Assembly: GCA_019416265.1 (NCBI GenBank)
Contig: DXXQ01000076.1
Location: forward strand, 1-50,430
Length of the DNA: 50,430 nt
Source of the DNA: Clostridiales bacterium
GTDB lineage: Bacteria; Bacillota; Clostridia; Lachnospirales; Lachnospiraceae
Reading direction: 5' to 3'
Numbering within the stretch: the first letter of the stretch is position 1; each line of letters starts with the position of its first letter. The notes beneath the pieces were generated by a model. The model saw only the letters and a list, made by a program, of their open reading frames with translations, did no database searches and was not told the origin of the DNA. Below are positions 41,184 to 50,429 of this stretch, piece by piece. Both the position numbers and the translations under genes were made by a program.

Positions 41184-43168
41184 TATCTGTCCTCCTGCAT
41201 TCTTTTTCTGTTCTCCAGTTCTTCCAGCTTGTCAAACACTCTCAGAATTTCCCCCACACTCCATGCCTGGGCAAAGCATCCTCTGGAAGAATTGGGAATC
41301 AGGCCGTCATAAATTTCCGGAAGCTGACCGATGCATCCCTCTCTCAGAGCGCTTTCCATCACCTCAAGCTGCTCCTTCACTGTCTCACACGCCTCTTCGC
41401 TTCCCCCGTTCACCTTTAAATACGCAAGATAATATGCTCCCAAAGGGAACGTCCAGACGGTTCCCTGATGATAGGAAAGATCCCGCTTCAACTGTTCGCC
41501 GCCATACTCCGGCACAAATTCCGGATCCCCGGGCTCCAGAGACCGAAGTCCATAGGGAGTGTACAGCTTCTCGTAAACTGTGTCCACTACCTTTCCCTCT
41601 TTTTCCTCGTCCAGCATGGTAAACGGCATGGAAACCGCCCAGATCTGGTTGCAGCGAACCTGTTCGTCGGAAGGAGTTCCTGAGATCACATCTCGAAGGC
41701 ACTCCTTTTCTTCATTCCAGAATTTCTCAGTGAAATTCTTCTTCACCTTTTCTGCCAGCTCTTCGTATCTCCCGGGATACCCCAGCTCTTTTCCAAGCAT
41801 ATCCATAACGCAGAGGGCATTGTACCAGTAGGCATTGATTTCCACCGGCTTTCCATGTCGTGGAGTGGGAAGGATATCGTTGACACGGACATCCATCCAG
41901 GTCACCTGGTCGAGGCCTGATCCTGCGCAGATCAGCCCGTCCTCATCCATGTGGATATTGAAATCCGTTCCTTCCTGATAGTTTTTCATAATACTTTCCA
42001 GAACCGGCCACATCTCTTTCACAAACTCTTTATCCTGACATTTTTCATAATACAGGTAAAGGGCGTGAATGAAAAGAAGCGCCGCATCCACAGTATTGTA
42101 CATGGGTTCGTTTCCGCCCTCCGGGAAAAGGTTCGGCATCAGGCCTTTCCTGCAGTATGCGGCAAAGGTTTTCAGAATACTTTTCGCAGTATCCATCTGT
42201 CCTGTGCTGATGCAGCATCCTCCAAGAGCGATCATGGTATCCCGCCCCCAGTCTTCGAAGAAAGGGTAACCGGCAAGTATCGTCTTTTCCCCTGTGGATT
42301 CCCTGTGGGAAATAAACTGATCTGCCGCCTTTACAAGCACCTGGGCAAGAGGCGCGTTCAGCTTCGCTGTATCCACAAGCTTTTTCCTGTACTGCACAGC
42401 CTCCTGAAAAATATCTTTGACGGAAAGCTTCTCCTTCTTCATGGAGTAGAGAATCTCCAGCTCCTCTGTTTTTCCTGCCGGAACTGTTTTTACAAGTTTA
42501 TGATTGATGTAGGTATTTCCATGGCTGCATCTGCCGTCGCAGGCATCATAGGCATAAAATAGACCTTCGCAGAACTTCCCTTCAAAAGGAACCGTTTCCC
42601 CGTTTGTATCAAAATATACAGTCAGCCCTTCCGAATGGATCTCGTTCCCTTCCAAAGCAAATTTCTGTTCCTTTTTGAGAAGCTGTCCCTTCGCCGTAAA
42701 CTGAAGATGAGGCGTCACCTCAAGCTTTACCTCTTTTTTGCTCCTGTTTTTTATGCGGTAGCGGACAGCCGCAAGATTTTCCCCCTGCTTCATGGCGATT
42801 TCCTTCACCACTTCCGTACCGTCCACATGAAATCTCCACTTCGGGAAATCTTCGAAGGTCACTGCATCCAGATGCTTAAAGCCTTCTTCGTTCCGGCTCT
42901 CATCCTCGTAATCCTGGGAAGAAAGATGCACTCTCCTCTTTTCCCCGGCTTCCTCTGTCTTTACCAGAACCTCCTCCAGCCTGTGAATCATATTACAGCG
43001 GAAATTCGGCGCTTTCACCGCCGCCATAAGAAGCGCATGGTCGTTTCGTGTATTTGAGCCAATCACTGTACAGGAGGAAAAACCGCCCAGACCATTTGTC
43101 AGAAGATACGCGTTCTCCTGTCCTCTTTCCTTTGTTTTCCAGTCCTGTTTTCCGTAAACAAATTTCAT
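41183..43168 (-). CDS. Glycogen debranching enzyme (amylo-alpha-1,6-glucosidase type)
   Basis: A 661-residue cytoplasmic enzyme. The N-terminal domain begins MKFVYGKQDWKTKERGQENA and has NGLGGFSSCTVIGSNTRNDH; the C-terminal (alpha/alpha)6 barrel has AGYPFFEDWGRDTMIALGG (about 299-317), PNLFPEGG, and the ending SSRGCFAQAWSVGEILRV. This matches the archaeal/bacterial-type GDE C-terminal family. I choose ATG 43168, with AAGGGAG upstream, since the longer frame adds 18 basic residues without family likeness. It lies 19 bp after malQ and is coupled to the GH31 gene. Confidence 0.93.
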   Translation of the reverse strand: MKFVYGKQDWKTKERGQENAYLLTNGLGGFSSCTVIGSNTRNDHALLMAAVKAPNFRCNMIHRLEEVLVKTEEAGEKRRVHLSSQDYEDESRNEEGFKHLDAVTFEDFPKWRFHVDGTEVVKEIAMKQGENLAAVRYRIKNRSKKEVKLEVTPHLQFTAKGQLLKKEQKFALEGNEIHSEGLTVYFDTNGETVPFEGKFCEGLFYAYDACDGRCSHGNTYINHKLVKTVPAGKTEELEILYSMKKEKLSVKDIFQEAVQYRKKLVDTAKLNAPLAQVLVKAADQFISHRESTGEKTILAGYPFFEDWGRDTMIALGGCCISTGQMDTAKSILKTFAAYCRKGLMPNLFPEGGNEPMYNTVDAALLFIHALYLYYEKCQDKEFVKEMWPVLESIMKNYQEGTDFNIHMDEDGLICAGSGLDQVTWMDVRVNDILPTPRHGKPVEINAYWYNALCVMDMLGKELGYPGRYEELAEKVKKNFTEKFWNEEKECLRDVISGTPSDEQVRCNQIWAVSMPFTMLDEEKEGKVVDTVYEKLYTPYGLRSLEPGDPEFVPEYGGEQLKRDLSYHQGTVWTFPLGAYYLAYLKVNGGSEEACETVKEQLEVMESALREGCIGQLPEIYDGLIPNSSRGCFAQAWSVGEILRVFDKLEELENRKRMQEDR

Positions 43169-43187
43169 GCCTGTGTACTCCCTTGTT

Positions 43188-44756
43188 TTATTGGATTTTT
43201 GATTCCTGTTTGTTTTCCGCACCAGAGCCCTGTTCTTCTTTTTTCTTTACACTGCGTTTTTTCTGAGCAGGTCTGCTTCGAAAACTGATTTCTGTAAGCT
43301 GTTTTATTTTTTTCAGCAATTCCGGTGTGATCTGCCCTTCCTGCAGACGCCACTTCCAGTTACATCCAAGAGTGGACGGATGGTTGATACGCGCTTCACT
43401 GCCCAGTCCCAGGTAATCCTGAAGAGGAATGATACAGGTATTGGCAGTGCTCATCATAGCAAGGCGGATCATCTCCCAGTTCATCTCCCCGGCGGGAGTA
43501 TCTGCATTGTTCATATAAGTATGTAAGAACAATTTGTTCTTTTTTGGTAATGTGTCATACCAGGAACGTATCGTATCGTTATCGTGGGTTCCTGTATAGA
43601 CGACACAGTTTTTGTCATAATCGTGGGGGAGATAACCGGTATCCTTATCTGGTTCAAAGGCAAATTCCAGAACCTTCATGTTCGGGTATCCGCTGTCTGC
43701 CACCAGCTTTTCCACACTCGGCGTCATCAGCCCCAGATCCTCTGCGATCACTTCTCTTTTACCCAGTTTTTTCTCCAGAGTGGAAAAGAGCTCCATCCCC
43801 GGTCCCTTTTCCCAGTGTCCGTTCACTGCTGTTTCCTCCCCAAAAGGAATGGAATAATATTCATCGAAACCGCGGAAATGGTCGATGCGTACCACATCGT
43901 AAAGCTGATAACAGTGGTTCATTCTGCTTGTCCACCACTCATAACCGGTTTCCCTATGATACTCCCAGCGGTACAGAGGATTTCCCCAGAGCTGTCCGTC
44001 ATCGGAAAAAGCATCCGGCGGACATCCGGCAACTGCACTTGGAAGGTTCTCCTCATCGAACTGGAAAAGCTCCGGATGCGCCCAGGCATCTGCGCTGTCA
44101 AAGGCTACATAGATGGGAATGTCCCCGATAATCTGAATTCCTTTCCCGTTGGCATATGCCTTCAGCTTTGTCCACTGTTCCATGAATTTAAACTGTAAAT
44201 ATTTCTGAAATTCGATCTCATAATAACATTCTTCCCTGTAATAATCCAGGGCATTGGGATATCTCAAACGGATGTCCTCCGCCCACTGGCTCCATGCCTT
44301 TCCTTCAAAGCGTTCCTTCACAGCCATGAAAAGAGCATAGTCCTCCAGCCAGTAGCCGTTTTCCCAGATAAATTTATGATATTCCGGATTTTTGTAAATG
44401 TTACTTCTTTTGTAGGCTGTGCGGAGAAGCTTATAACGCTGGCTGTAAATTTTTCCGTAATCCACAGAAGAAGGATCTTCTCCGAAGTCACATGCTCTGC
44501 ATTCCTTTCTTGTCAGAACCCCCTCCTTCACCAGCTCATCCAGATCGATGAAATAGGGATTTCCCGCAAAGGTGGAAAACGACTGATAGGGAGAATCCCC
44601 GTAGCTGGTAGGTCCCAGAGGCAGGATCTGCCAGTAGGACTGCCCTGCCCTCACAAGCTGGTCAATAAATTTATATGCGCTTTTTGAAAATGCTCCGATT
44701 CCGTAATTTGACGGAAGACTCGATACTGGAAGTAAGATTCCGCTTGCTCTTTTCAT
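43188..44756 (-). CDS. malQ: 4-alpha-glucanotransferase
   Basis: A GH77 amylomaltase (522 residues) that moves maltosyl or longer units between maltodextrins, making long chains for phosphorylase and free glucose. Motifs: RASGILLPVSSLPSNYGIG at the start, VVRIDHFRGFDEYY with the nucleophile Asp (about 283-296), AEDLGLMTP with the acid/base Glu (about 335-343), and VVYTGTHDNDTIRSWY. The last ~30 residues (AQKKRSVKKKEEQGSGAENK) are a charged tail that the family lacks. It lies between pullulanase and the debranching gene. Confidence 0.96.
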   Translation of the reverse strand: MKRASGILLPVSSLPSNYGIGAFSKSAYKFIDQLVRAGQSYWQILPLGPTSYGDSPYQSFSTFAGNPYFIDLDELVKEGVLTRKECRACDFGEDPSSVDYGKIYSQRYKLLRTAYKRSNIYKNPEYHKFIWENGYWLEDYALFMAVKERFEGKAWSQWAEDIRLRYPNALDYYREECYYEIEFQKYLQFKFMEQWTKLKAYANGKGIQIIGDIPIYVAFDSADAWAHPELFQFDEENLPSAVAGCPPDAFSDDGQLWGNPLYRWEYHRETGYEWWTSRMNHCYQLYDVVRIDHFRGFDEYYSIPFGEETAVNGHWEKGPGMELFSTLEKKLGKREVIAEDLGLMTPSVEKLVADSGYPNMKVLEFAFEPDKDTGYLPHDYDKNCVVYTGTHDNDTIRSWYDTLPKKNKLFLHTYMNNADTPAGEMNWEMIRLAMMSTANTCIIPLQDYLGLGSEARINHPSTLGCNWKWRLQEGQITPELLKKIKQLTEISFRSRPAQKKRSVKKKEEQGSGAENKQESKIQ

Positions 44757-44783
44757 ACCCGTTCCTCTTTTCTCTTTCTATGG

Positions 44784-46727
44784 TCAACTCTTTTTTCCGT
44801 AAATCGCCGCGCTCACCGGCGCTGCCTTCTGTATTCCCGAGACTGTCTCAGGGTTTTCCCAGAGGAAGCTGCTGCTTCCGTCTGCCAGGAGCTCCCAGCT
44901 TCCCTCCGGAAGCCTGATTTCCTGTGTTTCACTGGTACTGTTAAAACATACTGCCAGGGTTTTCCAGCGGCTTTCCTGATTCTTTACAAAAAATTCCACC
45001 ACACCTTTTCCTGCAATCTTTTTGCCGAAAATGTTTTCCCTGGCTTTTGGGGATTTATCCGTTATTCCGTCCATCTGTCTGCGCAGGGCGATCAGCCCTT
45101 TATAATACTTCAGGACATCTTCATATTCATAGCATCTCTTCCAGTCGATGCAGTTGATCTCCGGAGAAGACCGAAAGCTGTTTTCATCTCCCAGCTTCGT
45201 TCTTGCCCCTTCCTCTCCTGCCTGGAAAAATATTCTTCCCTGACAGCAGAAATATATGGCTGCAGCCAGCTTACAGGCTCTCACAACCTCCTCGTCCCTT
45301 GTTTCAAAGGGAAGCTCCGGCTTCAGGGTGATTTTTATTTTGTCCCACAGAGTCAGGTTATCATGGGCTGAAACATAGGATATGATCTGGGAAGGCGCCT
45401 TCACCTGGAAATCCTCCTTTGCTCCCACCCAGGCAGTTACGGACTCAAGGATCTCCTGCTCCAGATCTTCCCCTCCGTTTACAAAGCCCGCAACCTCCTC
45501 GTAGAACACATGGCCCTTGATGCAGTCTCTTGTATTGTCGCAGAAAACGCCTACATTCTCATCCAGAAAATGTATATTCTTTTTCTGACAGGGATGGAAG
45601 CCTTTCTGCATGGGGCTCTCCCCTGCGCTCCAGGGTTCTCCGTAAAGAAGAATCTTTCCTTTCCCGTAGCGAAGATCCAGCTCTCTGCGGATCATATCGA
45701 GAAGCTCTGTGTCGAGAAGTCCCATCAGGTCAAAGCGGAATCCGTCCATATGATATTCCTCCGCCCAGTAAAGCACAGATTCCAGAATATATTTTCCGCA
45801 CATGGCACGCTCGCTTGCCACATCGTTTCCGCAGTCCGATCCGTCAGAAAAGCTTCCGTCCTCATACTGTCTGTAGAAATAACAGGGGTTCGTCCTGTTA
45901 AACCAGGAATCCAGAGAATAGGTATGGTTATAGACCACATCCATGATCACTCCGATCCCCTGTCTGTGAAGCGCCAGAATCGCCTCCTTCAGCTCCCGGA
46001 TCCGCACTTCCCCGTTGTGCGGATCTGTGGAATAAGACCCCTCCGGCACATTGTAATTAAGAGGATCGTAGCCCCAGTTAAACTGGCTGTCCTCTCCGGC
46101 TTCGTCTACAGAGCCATAATCATAAACCGGAAGAAGCTGTACATGGGTAACCCCCAGTTCCTTGAGGTACGCTACGCAGGTAGGCTTTTTCCCTTCGTTG
46201 TTCAAAGTTGTGTTCTCCAGGGTAAAGGCCTTATATTTTCCCCTGTATTTTTCCGGCACACCGCTTGCCTCATCATAGGAAAAATCCTTTACATGAATCT
46301 CATAAATGACCTGGTCTTTTTCATGCTCCGGGCGTTTGTCTGTCTCCCAGCCGGGGGGATTTGTCTTCTCCAGATCCACCGCCATGCTTCGTACTCCGTT
46401 GCAGCCCGCAGCCTTTGCCCAGGGGTCTGCTGAAACTGTTTTTTCTCCCTGAAAATCCAGCTCATAGTCGTAGTAGGTCCCATGGCCTGCATGGGCAAGC
46501 TCAAATTCCCAGACTCCTTTTTCTCCTTTTTTCATGGGATAAGAGGCTGACACCGGGCAACTGTCATTTTCATAGACCCGCAGGGTAACCTGTTTCGCAA
46601 GAGGACTCCAGAGCTTAAAAGTAATCGAATCCTTTTTGCACACAGCGCCTAAGTCGTTCCCATTGTAGTTATATTTTTCATTGAATTCTTCCCTGTTGTA
46701 TAAGTTTCTGAAGTCGTTTGCTGTCAT
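44784..46727 (-). CDS. Type I pullulanase (GH13), cytoplasmic
   Basis: A debranching enzyme that cuts alpha-1,6 bonds in branched maltodextrins. From ATG 46727 (AAAGG nearby) it is 647 residues. A CBM48-type N-terminal domain (ITFKLWSPLAKQVTLRVYEN) precedes the barrel, with the pullulanase mark FNWGYDPLNYNVPEGSYS (about 245-262), DVVYNHTY, DGFRFDLMGLLD with nucleophile Asp, LYGEPWSAG with Glu, and SAHDNLTLWDK. There is no signal peptide, which fits action on imported oligosaccharides. An upstream in-frame extension of 23 residues was left out, because it covers a hairpin and has no ribosome site. Confidence 0.94.
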   Translation of the reverse strand: MTANDFRNLYNREEFNEKYNYNGNDLGAVCKKDSITFKLWSPLAKQVTLRVYENDSCPVSASYPMKKGEKGVWEFELAHAGHGTYYDYELDFQGEKTVSADPWAKAAGCNGVRSMAVDLEKTNPPGWETDKRPEHEKDQVIYEIHVKDFSYDEASGVPEKYRGKYKAFTLENTTLNNEGKKPTCVAYLKELGVTHVQLLPVYDYGSVDEAGEDSQFNWGYDPLNYNVPEGSYSTDPHNGEVRIRELKEAILALHRQGIGVIMDVVYNHTYSLDSWFNRTNPCYFYRQYEDGSFSDGSDCGNDVASERAMCGKYILESVLYWAEEYHMDGFRFDLMGLLDTELLDMIRRELDLRYGKGKILLYGEPWSAGESPMQKGFHPCQKKNIHFLDENVGVFCDNTRDCIKGHVFYEEVAGFVNGGEDLEQEILESVTAWVGAKEDFQVKAPSQIISYVSAHDNLTLWDKIKITLKPELPFETRDEEVVRACKLAAAIYFCCQGRIFFQAGEEGARTKLGDENSFRSSPEINCIDWKRCYEYEDVLKYYKGLIALRRQMDGITDKSPKARENIFGKKIAGKGVVEFFVKNQESRWKTLAVCFNSTSETQEIRLPEGSWELLADGSSSFLWENPETVSGIQKAAPVSAAIYGKKS

Positions 46728-46766
46728 TATAAGAAACCTTTCTGTCTGTTTTTTGTTTTCGTGATA

Positions 46767-46808
46767 TTCAAAAAGATACTGCATAAAAATCTGCAATATC
46801 TTTTTGAA
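46767..46808. repeat. Long hairpin between malG-type permease and pullulanase genes
   Basis: TTCAAAAAGATA-c-TGCA (46767-46783), an 8-base loop, TGCA-a-TATCTTTTTGAA (46792-46808): about 16 paired bases with one mismatch. It lies 40 bases before the pullulanase start. Such intercistronic stems often protect the upstream transporter mRNA or partly terminate. Confidence 0.7.
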
Positions 46809-46841
46809 AAAGCTTTTACTTATTTTTTACGGAAGCATCCA

Positions 46842-47714
46842 TCAGCCTTTTACAGCTCCGGAAATTCCATCTACATAATATTTCTGCATATACAGGAACA
46901 GTCCCGCGATGGGAATGGAGATCAGAACCGCGCCTGCCGCAAAGCTTGTATACCAGCTGTCGATATATTCTTTTTCCAGCATTTTCCAAAGACCGATGGC
47001 AACGGTATACTGGTCAGAGTTCGCACGGCAGATAACCTTTGCAAAGATGAAGTCCAGCCATGGTCCCATAAATGCAGTGAGGACTGTATATACAATGATC
47101 GGTTTACTCAGAGGAAGGGTGATCTTTGTAAAAATCTGCCATCTGGTACATCCGTCAAGTATTGCCGCTTCATCCACAGCATAGGGAATCGTATCGAAAA
47201 ATCCTTTGGCGATCTGGAATCCCAGACCGGCTCCTCCGGAATAACATAGGATCAACGCCACACGGATCAGATTTCCCTCTGTAAGACCCACTGCCTTTAA
47301 GATGAAGTATACTGCCACCATGGACATGAAGCTTGGGAAAAGTCCAAGGATCATCGCCATATTCATATACGGTTTGCGCAGTTTAAATTTCAGTCTGGAC
47401 AGACAGTAGGAAACTGCCAGTGTGTAAAAGGTTGCAAGAATACAGGAACAGATCGCTATGATCAGAGTATTCATGAACATTTTCGGGAAGTTCAGAATGG
47501 TTGTATCTGTAAACAGGCGCACATAGTTGTCAATGGTATAGCTCTGGGGGAAGAAGGTAGACACATAGGAGCCTTTTTCCGCCCTGAAGCTTGTGAGCAC
47601 AACCCAGATGATCGGGAAAACCCACACAGCGGCCAGGATTGCCAGACTTACATGTACAATAGTGTTATTGATAAAACGTTTCTTCTTTGCTGATTTATAT
47701 TTTGTTCCTGCCAT
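46842..47714 (-). CDS. Sugar ABC transporter permease, MalG type
   Basis: A 290-residue inner permease of the carbohydrate ABC importer family, with six membrane segments and the coupling-helix EAA motif VDEAAILDGCTRWQIFTKITLPLS (split; E-A-A then G at +9) near residue 195. The ending KYYVDGISGAVKG is characteristic of MalG/AmyC. I place the start at ATG 47714, nine bases after GGAGG and two after the malF stop. It forms a dimer with the MalF-type permease. No ATPase gene is present nearby. Confidence 0.94.
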   Translation of the reverse strand: MAGTKYKSAKKKRFINNTIVHVSLAILAAVWVFPIIWVVLTSFRAEKGSYVSTFFPQSYTIDNYVRLFTDTTILNFPKMFMNTLIIAICSCILATFYTLAVSYCLSRLKFKLRKPYMNMAMILGLFPSFMSMVAVYFILKAVGLTEGNLIRVALILCYSGGAGLGFQIAKGFFDTIPYAVDEAAILDGCTRWQIFTKITLPLSKPIIVYTVLTAFMGPWLDFIFAKVICRANSDQYTVAIGLWKMLEKEYIDSWYTSFAAGAVLISIPIAGLFLYMQKYYVDGISGAVKG

Positions 47715-47716
47715 GA

Positions 47717-49093
47717 TCATACCCCTCCTTCTTTATAAGATTTACTGTTGCGGTATGTCAGAAGCGCACCCACAGCAAGGATCACAAAGGTCAGAATACC
47801 GATAACCGCACCAACATTGTAGTACTGTTTGTCGACGGTCAGCTTGTACAGCCAGGTTACAAGAAGGTCTGTTTTGCCTGCTGTAGACGCCAGATCCGTA
47901 ACCGGGTCTCCGCCGGAGAGAAGGTAAATGACGTTAAAGTTGTTTACGTTTCCGGTAAAGGTTGCAATAAGATACGGTGTTGTCACATAAAGCATATGAG
48001 GCAGCGTGATTTTAAAGAAAATCTGAATAGAGTTGGCTCCGTCCACTCTTGCCGCTTCATACATATCCTCCGGAATATTCTGAAGGACACCGGTAAGCTG
48101 TAAAAGTGTGTAGGGAACGCCTACCCAGATATTTACCACGATCACTGTCACCCTTGCCCAGGTAGGATCTGTGAAAAACGGAAGGCTGGCGTCAGCCGCA
48201 ATAAGTCCCAGGTTTCTCAAAAGTACGTTGACTGCACCGTTTGGCTGAAGCATGGTTCTCATGATAAGAAGAGAAACAAACATCGGCACTGCGCATGAAA
48301 GCACGAAGCAGAATCTCCAGAAGCCCTTTGCTCTGGTGTCCTTACGATTGATCACAATGGCAAGGATCATTCCGAAGATGTAGTTACTGAATGTTGCGAA
48401 AAATGCCCATACCAGAGTCCATGCCAGTACAGACCAGAAGGTGCTTCCCAGGATACTGCTTGAATCGAACAGAGTCCGGAAGTTATCCAGTCCTACCCAG
48501 TCAAAAAGCACCAGGTGGTTATCGATCTTGCTGTAATTGGTAAATGCCATACAGATCATGAAAATCAGCGGAAGGATGGTTAGCCCTGTGATGAAGATCA
48601 TCGGAGGCGTCATCAGAAGCTTATGCAGATTTTCATGGAGCAGGGATTTCAGATCCTCTGTGAAGGTGTTTACATGCTGGCCCGCTTTGTGGAGACATTC
48701 TGCTTTGTAAGCGCTTTTTAATGCCCCTCTCCATGTGCAGACCATCAGCCCTGTAAGAAGGAGGGTTGCCACGCCGTACAGAAGGATCAGAATAGACTGA
48801 TCACCCTGTACATAGGTGTAAACCTGATTCACCTCATCCCAGACTTCTTCCTGGGGAACTGTTCCCAGGGACGGAAGCATTTTTAAAAATCCAATACCGT
48901 TTACCAGCATAAATACAATATAAGCGATTTCAACTGCCATATAGAGAAGACCTTTGGCAAGCTGTTTATGCATGATGTTTCCGAATCCCATCAGCACCAT
49001 GGAAAGCTTTGTTTCCATACCGCCCTCTTTGATGGCGCGGGTGCAGGTATACGGGGTGGAAAACTCGCTGACTTTCTTTTTGAAATTAAACAT
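47717..49093 (-). CDS. Sugar ABC transporter permease, MalF type
   Basis: A 458-residue permease, longer than the ~290-310 of simple forms. Extra N-terminal membrane segments (about 45-65 and 100-120) and a soluble loop with PQEEVWDEVNQVYTY precede the core, as in MalF and in clostridial maltodextrin importers. The EAA loop YEAARVDGANSIQIFFKITL lies near residue 360. The core begins TPPMIFITGLTILPLIFMI. GAGGTGAAAAGG precedes the ATG, and 15 bp separate it from the binding-protein gene. Confidence 0.93.
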   Translation of the reverse strand: MFNFKKKVSEFSTPYTCTRAIKEGGMETKLSMVLMGFGNIMHKQLAKGLLYMAVEIAYIVFMLVNGIGFLKMLPSLGTVPQEEVWDEVNQVYTYVQGDQSILILLYGVATLLLTGLMVCTWRGALKSAYKAECLHKAGQHVNTFTEDLKSLLHENLHKLLMTPPMIFITGLTILPLIFMICMAFTNYSKIDNHLVLFDWVGLDNFRTLFDSSSILGSTFWSVLAWTLVWAFFATFSNYIFGMILAIVINRKDTRAKGFWRFCFVLSCAVPMFVSLLIMRTMLQPNGAVNVLLRNLGLIAADASLPFFTDPTWARVTVIVVNIWVGVPYTLLQLTGVLQNIPEDMYEAARVDGANSIQIFFKITLPHMLYVTTPYLIATFTGNVNNFNVIYLLSGGDPVTDLASTAGKTDLLVTWLYKLTVDKQYYNVGAVIGILTFVILAVGALLTYRNSKSYKEGGV

Positions 49094-49108
49094 TCCTTTT
49101 CACCTCAT

Positions 49109-50356
49109 TTAGATTCCATTGCTGTTCATCGCGTCGTTCATCGCCTCTGTCTGCTCCTGTGCGTTCTCAGCAGTAATGCTGCCGTTTCGGATTCCTTTTC
49201 CCATGTTTTCCACAGGCGTCCAGCAGTTATTCATTCCCGCAACGAACGGCTGAAGAATGGAGGTTTTGTTGAAGGTATCGTTCTGTGCCTTTACAAGAGC
49301 ATCCTGTGCGATCGCCGGATCTGCAAGCAGTTCTGTATTGCAGGGGATCGTGTTTCGGAGATCATAGTGAAGCTTCTGCGCCTGAGCTGAACCCAGATAT
49401 ACGGCAAGCTCCACTGCCGCAACCATGTTTTTGCTGTAAGGATTTACTCCGATGGCCTTAGAGCCGGCGTAAGCCATCATCTGCTTCTCTTCTCCGTTTA
49501 AGGTATAGGTCGGAAGCGCTGCAGCCCCCATATTCTCGCCCAGGATTTCCCTTACGGAGTTCACATCCCAGGAACCGGAGAAGATCGCGTTGATACTTCC
49601 GTCGCGAAGACCTGCGATACCGGATCCGTCCGCATCGATCTTGAAATTCGGGTTCTTCGTAAGGTTGATAAGGTAGTTGGTCACATCTACTGCCTTCTGT
49701 CCGGAGAAATCCACTCCCTTGGACTCGTCTGTTCCGTCTCCGAACAGGGTACATCCGTTTCCTACATAGAAGGAAGGAAGATACCAGGAGTTGGTGAACG
49801 GGAAGGATACCACTCCCTTTTCCAGCATAGTATCAAGGTTCTTTACGTCCTCCTCGGAAAATACTCTTTTGTCATAATACATGAACCAGGTATTTGTTGT
49901 GAAAGGAACGCCGTAGAGATTGTCATCCTTTGTCAGTGAAGTCAGGATTTCCGGTGAGTTGGTGTTCTCAATTTCTTCTCTGTATTTGCCGCCGAATTTC
50001 GCCAGTGCATTGGCATCTGTCATGATCGTCAGCGTATCGTTGGCAAACATAAAGACGTCTGCGCTTGCCGACGGGTCCTGTGCCACCTGGCCGGCAGCCG
50101 TGGCTTCATCTGCCACACCATACACAAAGGTAATATCCCATTCCGGATGTTCCTCGGCAAAGGCATTGCAGGAATTCTGCAGCCATTCTCCGCTGTCCTT
50201 AGACTGGTCCTCTGATGGAGACCACACCATAAGGCGGACTTTTTCTTTTTCTGCCTGAGCTGTGCTGTCTGATGTCTCTGTTCCGCATCCGGCAAGAGCC
50301 GTTACAGACAGAACCGAGGCCAGCACGCCTGCTATGAGTTTCTTCTTCATCGTCAT
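49109..50356 (-). CDS. Extracellular sugar-binding lipoprotein (maltodextrin type)
   Basis: A 415-residue solute-binding protein. The N-terminus is a lipoprotein signal: basic MTMKKK, hydrophobic stretch and lipobox LAGC with Cys near residue 24, which Lgt would lipidate. The mature part follows family 1 of bacterial binding proteins: VRLMVWSPSEDQSKDSGEW, GVPFTTNTWFMYYDKRVF, INAIFSGSWDVNSV and YLGSAQAQKLHYDLRNTIPC, as in MalE/MdxE. It is first in the operon, with AGGGGAAAG before the ATG. Maltodextrin specificity is inferred from the downstream enzymes. Confidence 0.94.
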   Translation of the reverse strand: MTMKKKLIAGVLASVLSVTALAGCGTETSDSTAQAEKEKVRLMVWSPSEDQSKDSGEWLQNSCNAFAEEHPEWDITFVYGVADEATAAGQVAQDPSASADVFMFANDTLTIMTDANALAKFGGKYREEIENTNSPEILTSLTKDDNLYGVPFTTNTWFMYYDKRVFSEEDVKNLDTMLEKGVVSFPFTNSWYLPSFYVGNGCTLFGDGTDESKGVDFSGQKAVDVTNYLINLTKNPNFKIDADGSGIAGLRDGSINAIFSGSWDVNSVREILGENMGAAALPTYTLNGEEKQMMAYAGSKAIGVNPYSKNMVAAVELAVYLGSAQAQKLHYDLRNTIPCNTELLADPAIAQDALVKAQNDTFNKTSILQPFVAGMNNCWTPVENMGKGIRNGSITAENAQEQTEAMNDAMNSNGI

Positions 50357-50373
50357 AGTCTTTCCCCTCTCTC

Positions 50374-50393
50374 GATGTTTCGTTTTGTTTCGT
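50374..50393 (-). promoter_or_regulatory. Tandem 10-bp repeats, candidate operator
   Basis: Two direct repeats on the minus strand, ACGAAACAAA and ACGAAACATC, one helical turn apart, just after the predicted transcription start of the glucan operon. A regulator site is plausible; no palindrome of LacI type is evident. Confidence 0.4.
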
Positions 50394-50400
50394 TGTTTTG

Positions 50401-50429
50401 AATATAACTCTTTTTTATGTTTTCGTCAA
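50401..50429 (-). promoter_or_regulatory. Promoter of the alpha-glucan uptake and degradation operon
   Basis: Minus-strand TTGACG (-35, 50424-50429) and TATATT (-10, 50401-50406) with a 17-base spacer, close to consensus. Predicted start near 50394, giving a leader of about 38 bases before the binding-protein gene. Confidence 0.8.

Noticed and set aside
40233..41312. 359-codon plus-strand open frame
   Set aside because: It is antisense to the GH31 gene, with no ribosome site or family likeness.
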